Below are positions 13,464-27,180 of a stretch of 64,000 nt of DNA, piece after piece. The position numbers and the translations under genes were made by a program. This DNA comes from Scatophagus argus (taxonomy: Eukaryota; Chordata; Actinopteri; Scatophagidae): NCBI RefSeq assembly GCF_020382885.2, contig NC_058501.1:14233501-14297500 (forward strand), in the 5' to 3' direction. The notes below the pieces were generated by a model. It saw only the letters and a list, made by a program, of their open reading frames with translations, was not told the DNA's origin and searched no databases. Numbering within the stretch: the first letter of the stretch is position 1; the number at the start of each line of letters is the position of its first letter.

Positions 13464-14322
13464 CTAACACACAAACAAGCATGGGCACACAGACATACAC
13501 CAACAAACACTTGCGAGTGAAACCATGCATTCATACAAAGTAAAACAGCCACACACAAAACACTTACATATGTGCCAGACTCCATTTCTGCTTTGTTGAG
13601 TCTGCTCGTGTCACAACTTTGCAGATGTTTTAGCCATGGGGACATGAGCACTAAATTTGCACAAATTCTCTTGCCAGTCGTTTGAGTGGAACAGTGGGTT
13701 TTGAAATGATAATGAACCTGTGGGCCCAGATCTCCCACATGGTACCATGTCTAGTGTGGAAACAGAGGAAATAGAATAAGGCAGCTCTGGAAAGCAGCAG
13801 AATAAGATCATTTTTTTCTGTGAAATGTGAAAGTCAAATTCTGGCTGAACTAGATATTGCCTTTAAAACAGTCTGTGTTTCTAAGTAGTGGTAAAACGTT
13901 TTGAAAAAAACAAACAAACAAAAAACATGTGAACATGAAAAACATGAATCATAGGCTTGTGTTGCATCCACATGGCACAGATGGTTCCCCATATGACTGA
14001 TTTACAGGTCAAAGTCCTGCAATCAGTCTCTGGAAAGCACCAGCAGTGTTTAAAAGATATTAATGAGAGATTGTTTCTTTATAACTCATGCTGACACATA
14101 TAACTTGGATGCTTGATACACTCATGATCATATCAGGTGATTTATCAAGTGTTGATCACAGGTGTAATAATATACCTCCAACTACACGCACGCACATACA
14201 CATACTAATATACAGTGGGCAGAAATGGGTTAAAAATCAAAGAGGGAGGGACGGTGTTCAGGTCATATTCCACAGCAATATAACTACACAGCAGGGATAC
14301 TTTAACCATCAAAACTGTGAAC

Positions 14323-17300
14323 ATGACAGCGAGTGAGATGAAGCCAGAGAGTGTGACGATGCATCCCCTGGGCACAGCAGCTGCCCCTGTGCCAGAGCTG
14401 CTGTGTATCTTCGGGACGGGGGACATTGGACGCTCACTGGGCATGCGTCTGCTCCAGTCTGGCTACAGGGTGGTGTACGGCAGCCGCAACCCAGACAGCT
14501 GTGGCCCCTTGCCTCAGGGAGCTCAGGTACAACACATGGCATGACGTAACACTCAGAGTTTGTCAGTATGTGCTAAAAGATGCAAGTATTTTGTTCATGT
14601 CCATGTTTTTATGTCTTCAATGTGTGTTTTATCCAGGTGATGAGCCATGCAGCAGCTGCTCAGGCAGCACATCTGATCTTCATATGTGTTCACAGAGAAC
14701 ACTATGAATTCCTGGAGCGACTTGCACCTCAACTTGAAGGAAAGGTAACTGTAGAATCTGTAATCAAAGCCCTTTGTAGTTTCCAGGCAACAAATCAGAA
14801 AGTAAAAGCAATTTTTAAACAGCTACTAACCGTATTTCTTAAAGCTGATTCAGTGAATGTGGTATGAATTGAGGACTGAGCTCACAAATTTAGCTCATTA
14901 CATTGACACTCAACACACTGATCCCAGTGCTAAACTCTTAAGTTAATAAGTGGCTGAACAATGATTAACCAGCTCTGCATTATAATGCACATATCAGCTA
15001 CTACTTTTATGGCCACTTTGTGTACTGTACTTGTAAATGTAAGCAGATAACATAATAATAATACTTTCTAAGTACAACTCACAATGACAGACTATTTCAT
15101 TTGAAGGGGCACACAAATATTAAATAATAAGACCACAGTATAATAAAAAAGCTGTGATGAACTTTTGGTTCCTTTCCTGATGTAACTTTCAATTATATAC
15201 AAATTATACAAATTTTCAACCAAATTAGTGAAAGAGTTCCAGTATCCAGTTTTCTACTGGGTGCAGGCAATGACCCTTATGTTGCATAGTAAAAGTGTGT
15301 TTTGTCTTGAAATCATCTCAATTCCCCTCAAGATTACCTTTTGATCCCTTGGACGGCTTACAAAGCACAAATTGAGCACCACTGAAATAACTCACCAGTA
15401 TGCAGACTGGTATGAACTAACTCTTTATCAAACAGTTTGCTCTCAGTAACTATTCATTAGCCATAATATAATTCAAACTTAATAATTAATCTTCAACAGT
15501 TATTCATTACAACCCCTTCATGACTGTTGTGAATTTTGTGGATTGTGTTGTAACATACAGTATTACACTGGAGTGTAAGCAGCAGATTTTACAGTGGCAC
15601 AAGCTTTTCCGTTGCTTTTGTGGTTGTATCATGCACTGTAATGTAATATGTACTGTAATAAGCTCATTTCAATTAATTTATTTTAATAAAGCTAAATTTG
15701 TACATTTGCACAGTCAATTTCAAGACACAAAGGCAAAGCACCTCTAAGGGAAATGGGAAAATCTAGAGAAAACATTTCAGCAAAACAAAAAATTAGGAAA
15801 TTAAAACAAGAGAAGCAAAATTAACTAAAAGTCAACAAATTGCAAAATAATACAGATACGATATATCTGAGCTGTTAAAAAGAAGCAATACAAAACAAAA
15901 AATAATAACCTTTTAGAAAATAAAAGTCAGATCAAAATCACACTCATCCCAGAAATGACCATATTTATAATTACTGACACTAGAACAGTATGTACTCCAA
16001 TTTACTCTATTTTTAGTAATGTTATCATGTAATGCCTCAGTTTGTAAAAAAAAAAAGCTACCCCTGACACTGCATAACGTCGGCTCCTAATATCTTAAAA
16101 TTAATATGTACTAGATAAGAGTTAACTGAACAAATTTAACCATCTTATCTTTTGCCTCCCCTCATCTGTCGATGCTGATTGGTGACTACAAGGTGCTGGT
16201 GGACCTCAGTAACAACCTGAAGAAAGGCATGTACCCAGAGGCCAACGCTGTCTACTTGCAGGGGTAAGTGAAGAGTGAAGAAGAAATGAAGGTTGTCTTA
16301 TTCACAAAGACACGGTGCATATATCCTCATAAATGAAATGTATTCATTTTATAATCTCAAAACCTGTGCAAACTTTTCTCCAGTCAAATCTTCATTTGAT
16401 GTAAGCATTTTTTTTATTTTTTCGACAGTAGGTGCCACTTTTTTACTTTTTTTCTGAATGTTGAATAGAAAAGTGCTCCTTACAGTAAACGCCAGAGGTT
16501 GAGACACCAAAACTCTCAACTGAACCCAAAAGAACTGAAAAACTTGCAGGTTTGCACTCCCTTGGCAGAACAACCAGCTGTGTGTCAATTCTGTTAGTGG
16601 GAACACTGATTCTCAAAATTTTGAGACCATTTTTCCCCTCCATTTCTGTAATTGTAGATAGAAACACTAGCAACTGAAGTCCTTGTTGTGTGTTCTTCAG
16701 ACTGGTCCCTGGGGCTGATGTGGTGAAAGGCCTTAACACGCTGTCTGCCTGGGCCCTGCAGAATGGACTTCTGGCAGGAAAACAGGTGAGAGAGGAAGTG
16801 GAAATAAGCAATCTGTTAAAAGATGTCAGTGGGATCAAGGCAAAACAGAGCCAGAAAGCTTCTGAGCCTTAAGGAAGGCTTTCGTTAACTAGAGCAAAGA
16901 TACGAAGACAGCGCAGTAACAGGAGGGGAGATTACCAGCTTGATCTCTTCATGATGAGACATGTTTAACTTCAAGCCAGAGCAACAATAACTGCTTTCAT
17001 CATTTCCTGGACTACAATGGGATAAGAAGCTCTCAGACTTGTTAGTAATAGGAGATGAATGCTTCACAAAATTTGGGAAGTGATTTCATTTGCGTTGCTG
17101 CAGATGATTGATTTCCCCATCTTTCCATAACAATGCAAGAGAAAATGAGGACAGTGTTTGTCTAAACACACAAACAAACAAATATACTTTATGATGTTAC
17201 AAAGTAGAAAGACCAGTGTTTATTTCAGCTTCCGTTCCACAGCTACAAAGAGCAACACAAACATGTTGAAACCTCTGGAGACCGAACCTGAATCTGCCTC

Positions 17301-20300
17301 GAATCCTCTTCAACACAAACAACCCCCCAAACATACAAACGGGTACCGCTGCAGTGCTCTATTTTCTTTGAAAACAGGTAGCTGTGAGAACATGAGTAGT
17401 GTGTTTGAACGTGTGTGTCTTCACCAGTGCATATGTAGGTAGGCCTACAGTATATATCCACACGCACATGCTTGTTAAGTGTGTGTGCTATTCCCCGGCC
17501 AGCAATTTGATTAGATCCACAGCAGGGCAGTGCCTCTGTCACATTTACATTCAGATGGAGATTTAGTCTGTTGGCCGTCCCCTGCTGTTCCTGGTGCAGT
17601 AATGTAGGGAGACATGGCTGGCTGCCTGGTCCACTTATACATACACCTGAGGGAGAACTGCTCAATCCTACTGACTCCACTACACGCCTGTCAAATTGCT
17701 CTCTCACACACTCTCTCCCTTTGTATGATTCTGTTTTCATTCCTTTTACAAGCAACCTAATCGTCTTATCACAGAGCTGTGAGTATGGTAATAACTTTCA
17801 GCATGTTGAGATCTAGAAATGGGATAACATACTGAGCAGCATATGTATATAGAGTATGCATGTGTCTTTAGATAGTCATACACTTCTAGGGGCTTCATCT
17901 CAAGCTGTGGAGATCAAGGGTAAATCTGTAGACAGACACTGTAGGTGCATGCAGTGCAATCATGTGCTACAGATTCCAGAACAGGGTTGGTGAGTTATCT
18001 AACAATATTCTTAGACTAATTATTAGCAGCTGAAAAAGAAAAGCTGTTCAGAATGCAGCATGAGGAAAATATTTCTATTTTTCTTGCTATTCTGAGGCAT
18101 TTTTTTTAAGAAACGATGCACTTGGCTTTTTAAATTACTGGCTAATAGACTATATAATCACAGATATAATGATGAAGCTGAGTAGAATTTATAAATGTGT
18201 TTCCAAGGTGAAATACCATTAAAAAAACTACAATGGGCTTATTCCAATAACAATTATTGTCTGTGCAGCCAGAGCCTGAGATAGCTTATTCTTCTTTAAC
18301 ATAGACCTCCCAACTATTAAAAGCACACTAGCGAGCCATGCTGTTGGACTGGGTCCTTCATTGTGATGAATATGGGCACTACTGCTTATTTTGAGCCAGT
18401 CCCACATACACCATTCAGCTGTTGTAATTACTCACTAATGCACTAAATCTGTGGCTGAAAATAATTCTGCACAGACTGTTTACTCTTGTATGAAAACGTT
18501 GGTGAATTACTACAGTGCCTACATAGTTTTTATGGACATTATTTATTTAAATTACATATTGGTGACTTGGGGCTGAGTGGGAAAGACAGTTTAAAGAAGT
18601 TGGAAAGCAATGAGAGCCCAAGATGGACTAGCTCTTTGTTGGTATTGGTCATGTGATGGTATTTGATCCTTTAAAATGAAACAAATCACGACTCTACTGC
18701 AGCCTGTTAAATAAAAACAAGTAAACCAAAAAAAAAAAAGCCAAAACATATATCTCCATGTTCCAGGTGTACCTGTGTGGGAACAGTGCAGAAGCAAAGC
18801 ATGCAGTCGCAGAAATAGCCACTAAGCTGGGCCTCACTGTTCTGGATAAAGGGACTCTGTCTGCAGCCAGAGAGTTGGAGGACTTCCCTCTAAGGCTGTT
18901 CCCAGAGTGGAGACTGCCGCTGTGCTTGGCCTTTGGCCTCATCGCCTTCTTCTTCTTCTATCTACTCATCAGAGATATCATCTACGCTTATGTTGAACAG
19001 GGCAAAAACACCTCCTACAGAATCATGATATCCCTAGCCAACAAGGTAAAGACCCCCGTGCCCAATTCTGGTTTAGAGTCCTGTAGATGGCATTTTGTGT
19101 TACACATTAAAGGATGTCCTCTATGTTTATCCCCCATCTTTCAGGTGTTTCCAATTGTGTCTCTGATCATGCTGGCTCTGTGTTACCTACCTGGTGTTAT
19201 AGCTGCCTTCCTTCAGCTCTACAGAGGGACCAAGTACAGGTCAGACTTCAAACTAGGATAAAATGTTCTCTACCTGTGCAATTAGTTGTAAAAGGTGTAT
19301 CATATTTGGAGCAGAAAATGCCTAGCTCACCCTTCAATGTTCCAGGCGTTTCCCTGATTGGCTGGACCGCTGGATGCTGTGCAGGAAGCAGATTGGTCTG
19401 CTTGGACTGGGCTTAGCTTTACTTCATGCCATCTATACAGTCATCATTCCTATTCGCTATGCTGCCAGACACAAATTCATCTCACGTGTGGTGGATGAGG
19501 TAGAGAAGGCTGGTGTAAACCTTGCAGTGTTTCTATAATCCTTTACATTAACTGTCATTATATAATCGTATAATTGGACATCATTGGATTAATTTTCTTA
19601 CAATGCTGTCGCTGTGTTTCTGTTTCTCTTAGATACAGAACAATAAAACCACCCCATTTTACTTTGACAATACACAAGCATGGGCCACAGACTCCTTCTA
19701 TGTGGTGGGAATCTTGGGCCTCTTTCTTTATGTCGTACTAGGACTAACATCTCTGCCCTCTGTGGGAGGCACTCTCAGCTGGAGAGAGTTCAACTTTATT
19801 CAGGTCAGAATGCAATTGGAAATGCACAGTCCTTTTTAGTGTGTGTGTGTGTGTTCACCTTTAAGTCTGTAGAAGTTATCAGTCATGTCTTTACTATCAG
19901 TGAAAAACATATTTTAGGGCGTTTATGATAATCTATAGTTGGAGTGTCCAAGTTTTCATCAGAGTTATTAAAGTGTTGTAAAAGCAATATCAGTCACTGG
20001 CACTCATCTCCCCGGAGCCTAGTTAACTAACTGCCTGACAGAGGCACACAGAGTGAAAGCCTGGCTGAATTTAGCGGCATGGATTTTAAATGTTAAGTTA
20101 TTCATTAAATAGAATTATGGTACCTGGTATAATCCTCTGGGAGAAGGTTGTTAATACAGGTCACAGGTCCATTTGTGTAAAGGTCAGGTCCCTAAGCAGA
20201 CCCCAGATATCGAGGAGACTCAGAGATAGAGGTCTAGGTCAGGATAATCCTTATGATGTGTGAAAAGAATACAATAATATTGATTTACATACTTTTGCCA

Positions 20301-21646
20301 TTGTTGTTGTGATCAGATTGATCAACAGAGAAATGACAATTCTTTTTATCATATATTGTCCACATCAGAAGCATTGTGCATTGCTGTTCTAAATCGGTTA
20401 TTTGGAGCGTCCAAGTTTCCGTCAGAGTTATTAAAGTGTTGTAAAAACAAGCCTAACATCCCTGATTCTCATTATAGAGGCACAGTTCATTACTGCACCA
20501 CATTAATACGAATGTTTCCTTATTGTGCTATTTATTGTAACTCGCACCTATTGTAAGTCACTGTGGATCAACAGCAAAATGCTAAACATGTGAATTAAAA
20601 CACATTATTCAAGTAATTAACAATAACCAATCCTCAAAGGCCACTGGTGCTACAAAAGCAATTACTCTGGAAGGGCTGTTAGACAATTTGCATGTTTAGT
20701 TCATTGTAACTCGAGGATACCGCAGGAACAGAAAATAGTCTGACATTCTTGTTTATTAGAAAAACTGCGAGTTAATTTTAGTATGTGACATTTCTTTAGC
20801 AAAAGTCAATAGTAGCTTTAATTTAACCAAAACACACTTTGTCTATTGGTTAAAAAATGCTGAATATATTAACATATTACTAAAACAGCATGTGAATAAA
20901 CATCTCACCCACTTGGCTTCTGTTACCATCAGTCGTCGCTAACGTAGAAAGAGCTGTTTGTTATGCAATATCTGAATGAATGACTGAAAAAAGGAGAAAA
21001 TATCAAAGTTATCTTTGTCCATAGGTAACAAAATCTTTTGTCTGTAGGTAACAAAATCTGCCTACCAGCACATGCAGGCCTCATTTGTTAACATGTTATA
21101 AAACAAATTCAAAAACCCTGGCTGAAAAACCACACATGGTGGTTTTATGGGGGATTACAGGGTGTGCCTCACAATTTCTTGGGTGTGTTAACCTCCTGTG
21201 ATATAATTAGTGAGATTCAGTAGTGCTGATAGGCAGATTTTTTTAATCTTTGGACTGAGATGTGATAGCTGTTCTCATGTTTCCTTATTCATTTAACTCT
21301 CAGCAAGAAAATGAATAAACAGATCTCCTAAAATATATCACACCAGTATTACAACATGTAATATACTGTGCTTTTTCCTCAGTCTAAGCTGGGCTACCTG
21401 ACGCTGTTCATATGTACGGCACATGGCTACATTTACGCCTGGAACAAATTTCTTCGTTTGTCTACCTACAAATGGTACACTCCTCCGGGCTCCATGCTCG
21501 TTCTGATTGTGCCTTCTGTGGTGCTGGTGCTCAAGGTGGTGCTCCTTTTGCCCTGTGTTGACCGTACCCTAACTCGCATTCGACAAGGCTGGGAGAGGAC
21601 ACAGACCAGAGAAGAGATGGGCATGAATAGGGCCACCAACTTTTGA
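14323..21646 (+). CDS. steap4: STEAP4-like metalloreductase, copy A (9 exons, 476 aa)
   Basis: Exons: 14323-14526, 14637-14744, 16193-16263, 16701-16785, 18767-19045, 19145-19239, 19346-19499, 19633-19803, 21383-21646. All have GT/AG borders and consistent phases. The product should be a six-helix membrane oxidoreductase that passes electrons from NADPH through FAD and one haem to Fe3+ or Cu2+. A Rossmann motif (G31-T-G-D-I-G36) and the GSRNP phosphate-binding segment lie in the N-terminal cytosolic domain. FPEWRLP (201-207) leads into the first helix. Haem ligands are His308 (LLHAIYT) and His403 (CTAHGY). The C-terminal [10 protein letters not shown] resembles STEAP4 more than STEAP2 or STEAP3. 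The ATG at 14323 has A at -3; an upstream in-frame GTG is not a credible start. It converges on a paralogue at 40525-46005; in exon 5, 73 of 93 residues agree. Exon 8 is two codons longer than in copy B. The subfamily call is firm, orthology less so. Confidence 0.92.
19938..20470 (+). repeat. Imperfect direct repeat in last intron of steap4 copy A
   Basis: A segment of about 50 bp (GGAGTGTCCAAG...CAGAGTTATTAAAGTGTTGTAAAA) at about 19938-19990 recurs with few changes at about 20401-20450, roughly 460 bp apart. The sequence between is not recognised. It could be a decayed tandem duplication or the ends of an old insertion. Confidence 0.7.
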
Positions 21647-21828
21647 ACCTCTGAAGTCATTTAGGCTGCTGATTATTGAGGGTTTTATTCTCAGGAGGAA
21701 TTATTATTTTCAGGGGGAAAGATAGCATAAAATTGCACACAGTTATACCTTATAAATACAAATAATAACATATAAATACAAATGATCCTAACAAGAAAAA
21801 TATTTGTAATGTGTAAATATGATTTTAA

Positions 21829-21834
21829 AATAAA
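21829..21834 (+). terminator. Poly(A) signal candidate for steap4 copy A
   Basis: The first canonical AATAAA downstream of the stop codon, 183 bp after it. This would give a short 3' UTR. Alternative downstream sites were not excluded. Confidence 0.5.
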
Positions 21835-24800
21835 TCTCTTATGCTGGTTGCTGTGCAAAATAAGTAATTCTTCAGAAAATAACATATCCAAACATAATTT
21901 TGCCCATGCTCTTTCATCAGTCAGCACTACTTACTCTCAACTGTGCAATAGCCAAACAAAACAACAAAAAGTGTAGTTTATTGCAGCCAAATGGACATGT
22001 CTCCATGGATATAAATGTTTTTAATGTCTATTTCCATCGAGCTTTAAAAAAACAGATTCATGTTTGTGCTTCATCTGTTCACAGAATGCGGTGAAAAATA
22101 GATTGATATCCCCCTGCTGAAACCCATTGTTTTGATAAACATAGGGAACAGCTTCCATTTTCCTCTCTCTTCAAGTGGTGCAATTGTATCCCTGAGGTTG
22201 CTCTCTTTTCAGGATGTTATTGATCTGCCTGTTTACTAACACAAATACCTTCCTGCCCAAACCTTCGTGCCTCTCATGGGCATGCAGTTGTGCACACTCA
22301 CACACCTCTTTTACATATTCACATGCACAATGTAAAGAAGAGTAAGGTTAAGCTAATTATATTACCACATGCAGAGTCAGTACACTCAGATGTACAAATA
22401 CAAGTGCCAACAAAAGAAAGTAATAGTGGATCACAGATAGCCAAAAGCAGACTCAGAAAGGCAAAACAAATGTGATTAAAAAAAGCAGTTTTTACTAGAT
22501 CTACTAGATCTAAAACAGGGTTACATTATGCATGAAATTCAGAGGGCTAAACAGACTGGCTGTATATGGAAGCCAGCATCGACAGTTTGGCAAAGAAAGC
22601 TGCCCTCAATACACACTGAGAACAGACAAGGAGCAGCTGGTGATTTGATCAGGTGATGAACAGAGGTGGGAAAGTCAATAGTGACTGCTTGTGGGCAGGT
22701 GGAGAATGGCAGGTGTGAAACAGGAAGATATGTTAGCATGTACAGCACTAATCAGACGATGGAGATGCAGAGGAGGGAAGAGAGGAGGATGGAGCAGCTG
22801 TCGTTATGACAGAGTCTGGTGCTGTAAGAGGAATATGCAGCGCCTTTCATGCCCCAAGCAGAACATTTAGTCAGAGGCATCCTGTTATCTAGCATCTAAC
22901 GATATTATCTGCACACACAATCTGCAAGCCCTTACATCCTCTAGCTTTGTATTATTCTCCTATTACCAAAGAACTGCTGTTGATTTTATCCGATTTCCTG
23001 CCATTGGGGTGTGATGGGCTGTGTGCGTAGAATGTATCGTATGAATAGATAAGAGATAGCAATAGGGTATTCCAATATTGTCCTAGGACAAAAAAAAGGA
23101 CAACATGTAGCAACAGACTGAAACGCTGTAAAACAAGCTAGCTTACATTCATCATTTCCTCTCGCCTTTAACTTCATACACTCAGGCTACTCTGAAAGCC
23201 ATAATAAGATTATGTGTGTCCAGCCATGAAGACTCACTTCCGTATGTGTGTGAAATAAACAGCTGAAATCGTGAGTAAAGACACAGATCATGCACCGGAT
23301 TTAATAAAGGTTCCACTGCAGGATTCATCTGTGAAATGTACACTTGGATGTTGAATGTTGTTGATTGTAAATAATAAACGACAGTCGTCTGAATGGTGGT
23401 CGCAAATCGCATTCTGTACCGTGCTATGCCAAAATTTGGACATAGCTTGAGATTTTTGGCCAGTGTGCTTTGTAACAAAGTGATTTTAACACTAAATTAC
23501 TTGGAAGTTCTTGTGCTGTAAAGGTGAAAGATAATATTTATTTTTTGCTATTTTTTGCTATTTTTTTTTAATTTTCTAACCTGTGAAGTTAGAAAATGTG
23601 ACACAGCATATGGACATTTTATTTTTATCAATTGTTTTGGTTTTTGTTTGTTTATTTTTTAATTTCTAACACTGGTAATTACACCACATTGTTTTTAATA
23701 CTGATTTTTCTGATCTTAATTTTGTCTTGGCACTTTTTCTGAACATGGTTTCATTCAGAGAAATGGTACACAGGCTGTGCAGACATTGAGCATTCACAAA
23801 AGAAAAGTTAAGTGTAAAAAAACCTAAACACACTCTTTTGTTTTGATGTTTTCACTCTGATAAAAGACTGATCTCAAAAACCATTTAATCTATTGTTAAA
23901 TGATCTTTTTCTCAAATATTGACTCTCTTTTTTTTAACATACTGTTTTTTCATACAGTTCAGAAAGTCAAACTGTATAACAACCCAGGATTGCAGTTAAG
24001 GCAGTATAACTCAGCACAGCATGGGGCACATGCACCATGGCCCAGGAATTCAAGGGGGCAAATGGCATCCTCTGTGACCCAAATTTTCTTCATTGTCTGG
24101 TGCTTAGACTTTTATAATGTGCCCAAACTCTCAATCTCTGAGTCTGTTGAGGTAAAAGTTGCCCTCCATTACATCAGGAAGCAGCTAGCGTACCACAAAG
24201 GGCTTTTCCTGAGTTCCCACATAGCATATAATGCTTAATTGATTCAGCAGGAATGTCAAAAGAGAGGTGGTTAAGGTGAGTGGTATTACTGCTACAGCTT
24301 CTAATTTAATGTGGAAGTCTCTGGAGGATTACAAGTGGCTCCAATGTTACCTTTTTTTCAGATAAGAAAACTTTGTCAAACTCTGGTAGGCTCACTTGGA
24401 TATTGCTGATGAATTGAATAGTCAGTGAGAGACTATCCTCTAACTTCCTAAATGACGTTACATTCTCTAAATCCACGAGAGAAATGTTCAGTCGTTCTTA
24501 CACATTTTCAATATATAGGTCTTTCAAAGAATTTAATGTTGTTGTACTTAATATTTCTGATATGTTTTTTACATTTTTTTGTGTTCTTTACTGACCTTTG
24601 CTAAGTATGGAATTCATTCAGCACACGAGTTATTCAGATTTTCGGTGTTGCTTGTCTAAAGTACAAGATGTAATGAGCATCCATAATAAAGAAGAAGAGA
24701 CGGAGGAGAAAGAACTAAAATAAGGTAGAGTCATAAAGTAGAATGAAAAGCCATAAACTGAATAGTCACAAGCGGAAACTCCAAAGACACAGGCATTAAA

Positions 24801-25738
24801 CTTCAAAAGTTGCTTCTGTTATCCACTATAGGGATATCCAGATTATATTATTTCTTTTAAAAACTATTATGATCGTCCAGTAGTGAGAAGTCTATTCTGA
24901 TATATGACATTTGCAGCATTTTGTTTAGCAAGTATCAGCTTTATCAGTATCACTTTTTACACAACATTTCTGCGTGCCTGTTATGAGTCTCTTCTGCCAG
25001 ATGTTTTATTTTTTAATGAATGTGTTCAGACATTAATTTTGTAATATGACAAAATTTTCATGTGTAGTTTTGAGCCTATGTTCTAATAAAATCATTCCAG
25101 TCAGTTTTTAACAGTCAACAGACATTATATTGTGCCACTAGTGAACATTTTGAAATAGTTTCAGCACATATATTATGCTCTTTTTGCTGAAAAATGAGTT
25201 GTATAAATTCAGGTCACTGAGTCAATAAATAGCAAAAAGAATTTCAAGGCTTGTAATATTCACAAGAAGTTAAGTTGATGAAAGGTGATAATATATGGAT
25301 TATTATGGATTTACAATCAGCTATAATGAGGCAATTGTTTTAGACTGGGAAACAGATTTAATTAACATGAAAACAAACTCAACTTGAGAGATAAGTCAGA
25401 ATGGAGCACATTAGACTGCATTAAAGTGCAAAATATGCCATTTTTAATGAACTGTCAAATAAAGAGAGAGAGAGATTTGTTGGGTCTCTCTAAAAATCAA
25501 ATTAAAGAGTTTGGGCAGAGACTTGCTCTAATTGGAAATTGTCATGAGACAACTGTTGTGTGACCAAACTGTGATTTGGTACTATATAAATAAATTGAAT
25601 TGAACTGATTAAAGCCACTGCCCGTACAAAAGGCTAAGCCACAAACTTTTTAAAGCCAACGTTTAAGTGAACAGGGTGTGAGCGTTTCATATTCTGTGGA
25701 GGACCATGTGTGGAATATTATTTGAAGTCTTGTTTGAC
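21835..25738. other. Intergenic stretch with a block shared with 32.84-33.01 kb
   Basis: No gene is seen. The segment 24150-24330 (CATTACATCAGGAAGC..., GGAATGTCAAAAGAGAGGTGG...) is clearly related to 32830-33010 (CATTACATCAGGAATC..., GGAATATCAAAAGAGAGGTG...). Each copy lies 1.6-2.0 kb beyond the 3' end of a pentraxin locus, so they mark two arms of an old duplication. A short hairpin (TTTTCTAAC ... GTTAGAAAA) sits at about 23571-23597. The fragment 25555-25606 (GTGATTTGGTACTATATAAATAAATTG) is the tail of a common teleost repeat; a reverse-orientation copy is at 45518-45570. Confidence 0.6.
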
Positions 25739-25739
25739 C

Positions 25740-26200
25740 TTCATGACAGATCAGTTGGTTGTTTTCTATCAGCATTCTTCAGTGATCTGGAACTGCAGTG
25801 CCCTCCAGTTGAGCACATTCCCTGGAGTGAACTTTTGGTCATTCGCATGGTGCTGGATCTCACAGGGTGAAATATGTAGTCCCACATATCGACATCATAC
25901 AGCAGGCAAACAAAAGACTGATTCATTTTAAACCTTCCACTACAGGAATTCTGTTCCTGTAGAGATCGTAAAGAGTTTAGATTAAAAAAATAATAATAAT
26001 AATAAGAAAATCTCAAATGAAACTTACCTGATCCTTCAAAGAATTTCTTAATTAAAAAGTTTCCATCAAACCACAGCTGTACTAGACCAGATGCAGAGTC
26101 CCAACAGTGTGCAGTGTGCAGTTTTCTTGCACTCCAAATTCTCCCTTTTTGTTCCAAATATAAAGCTCAATACCATCTCGTGCAGCACACTCCAAAAAAC
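25740..26200 (-). pseudogene. Pentraxin pseudogene (CRP/SAP-like), exons 3-4
   Basis: Two exon remnants match the intact pentraxin at 34814-36034. Exon 3 remnant (ending 26028 with a GTAAG donor) encodes GIELYIWNKKGE, then CWDSASGLVQLWFDG, but these lie in different frames, so there is a frameshift just before the pentraxin signature. It also ends early, lacking the segment before ILGQ. Exon 4 (from 25956, after an AG acceptor) encodes MNQSFVCLLYDVDMWDY. A single-base loss after this changes frame ahead of SPCEI, and another loss near the end creates an early stop. The calcium-binding EQD is EQN here. A retained intron between the exons shows it arose by DNA duplication, not retroposition. 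Exons 1 and 2 were not found. Confidence 0.85.
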
Positions 26201-26800
26201 ATACCTGGGACAGACACTCACAGCGCTGACATCCTCTTCTGAAGTTGTCAGGCTCATATTAAGTATAAGTAAATTGGTTTTCACTGTACAATTACTTGTA
26301 GTAAGTTGAAATACCACATGGTTTGCTGTCAAGTCTGTGGATAAAACAACTGAATATATTGAGTGTTGAATATAATGCTTAGCATTTCAGTGACAAAGAT
26401 AACAAATGTACTCAATACACGTTGTTATACATTTGACTTGTTTTTTCACAGTTGCAGTTAATTTAGGAACTCTTAAGGTAACAAACCGCATACATGTACA
26501 CATAACTTTAATGTGAATTTTTAAATTATTTATTTATTTTAACCTTGCGTAGGTGCAGCACATGCACCATCACCAGGAGAAGCAAAAGACAAATAAAAAG
26601 GCACAGGAGAAAATATTCACTTTAAATGCTGCTGTTGTGTTGCTATTAACACGAACACACTAATAACTAGTACTAATAAGTACGTCAAATTAATTTACAG
26701 TTGAATTTTTCTAAAGAGTAGAAGAACCTACATGGCAGTAATTTTTTTGTTTGTTTATTTGTTTTTGTTGGTTTATTTGTTTGGTTTTTTTTTTTTTTCT

Positions 26801-27180
26801 TGTCCTTGTTGGGGTTTTTAAAAATTTGGTTGTTGTTGTTGTTGTTATTTTTTTTTTTATTTTTTTTTTTTTTAAGCTTGACATCTAGGCAACTTCCTGC
26901 TCTACTGGTCTCTGCCTCTCAGCAGAGGCCAGTCGAGGAGAAAGTGGCTTGGACATCTCAGCAATCTCCTGCTCTGGCCTCTGCTGAGTAACAGAGACCA
27001 GTTGAACCAACAAGCTTTTGGGGGTAATTTAGAGTCCCCATTGCTTTGTGGTTTGGAGAAGAGTGGGAAAAACCAGAGCACCTGGAGTAAACCCATATGA
27101 GAAAAATGTGATAAGGCTGGGGAAGAAGTCAGGACAATGTTAGAAATTTAAAATTTCATTAAAAGACATCACACCTATTT
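26801..27180. repeat. Tandem duplication unit 1 (hairpin-bearing 3' flank)
   Basis: This 380-bp unit is almost identical to the next unit (27181-27545); the length difference is mainly a longer T run. It ends with a copy of the last six codons and stop of the minus-strand gene at 27524-29362, so it duplicates that gene's 3' end. It contains a long inverted repeat: 26904-26932 pairs with 26974-27002, 26 of 29 positions complementary. The part at about 26990-27100 resembles, on the minus strand, the GGTTTCCTCCGGGTGCTCCGG region of the LINE tail seen at 8466-8792. Confidence 0.9.

Larger units (their letters stand above)
1..14322. other. Gene-free left flank
   Basis: I see no convincing exon here on either strand. 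Open frames are short and unconserved in appearance, and many are made of CA or CT repeats. The stretch holds microsatellites, a palindrome near 2.15 kb, a SINE at 3.8-4.1 kb, a Tc1 remnant at 7.0-7.5 kb and a LINE tail at 8.5-8.8 kb, all listed separately. A full CRE-type octamer (TGACGTCA, 5840-5847) lies in a locally CG-containing segment at 5.8-6.2 kb and could mark a promoter or an untranslated first exon of a gene to the right. That idea rests on the motif alone. Segments at 9.0-9.6 kb are low in repeats and could be conserved non-coding sequence. Confidence 0.6.

Noticed and set aside
13240-13738. Overlapping minus-strand frames of 96-107 codons
   Set aside because: Cysteine-valine-rich stretches are translated CA repeats; no gene signals.
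14317-14322. Earlier start for steap4 copy A, and the TTG-started extension (46006-46047) for copy B
   Set aside because: GTG and TTG are not normal starts in vertebrates; the ATGs at 14323 and 46005 give matching N-termini in the two copies.
17243-17755. 170-codon open frame on the minus strand
   Set aside because: It lies in intron 4 of steap4 copy A, has no recognisable motif and no supporting splice or promoter signals.
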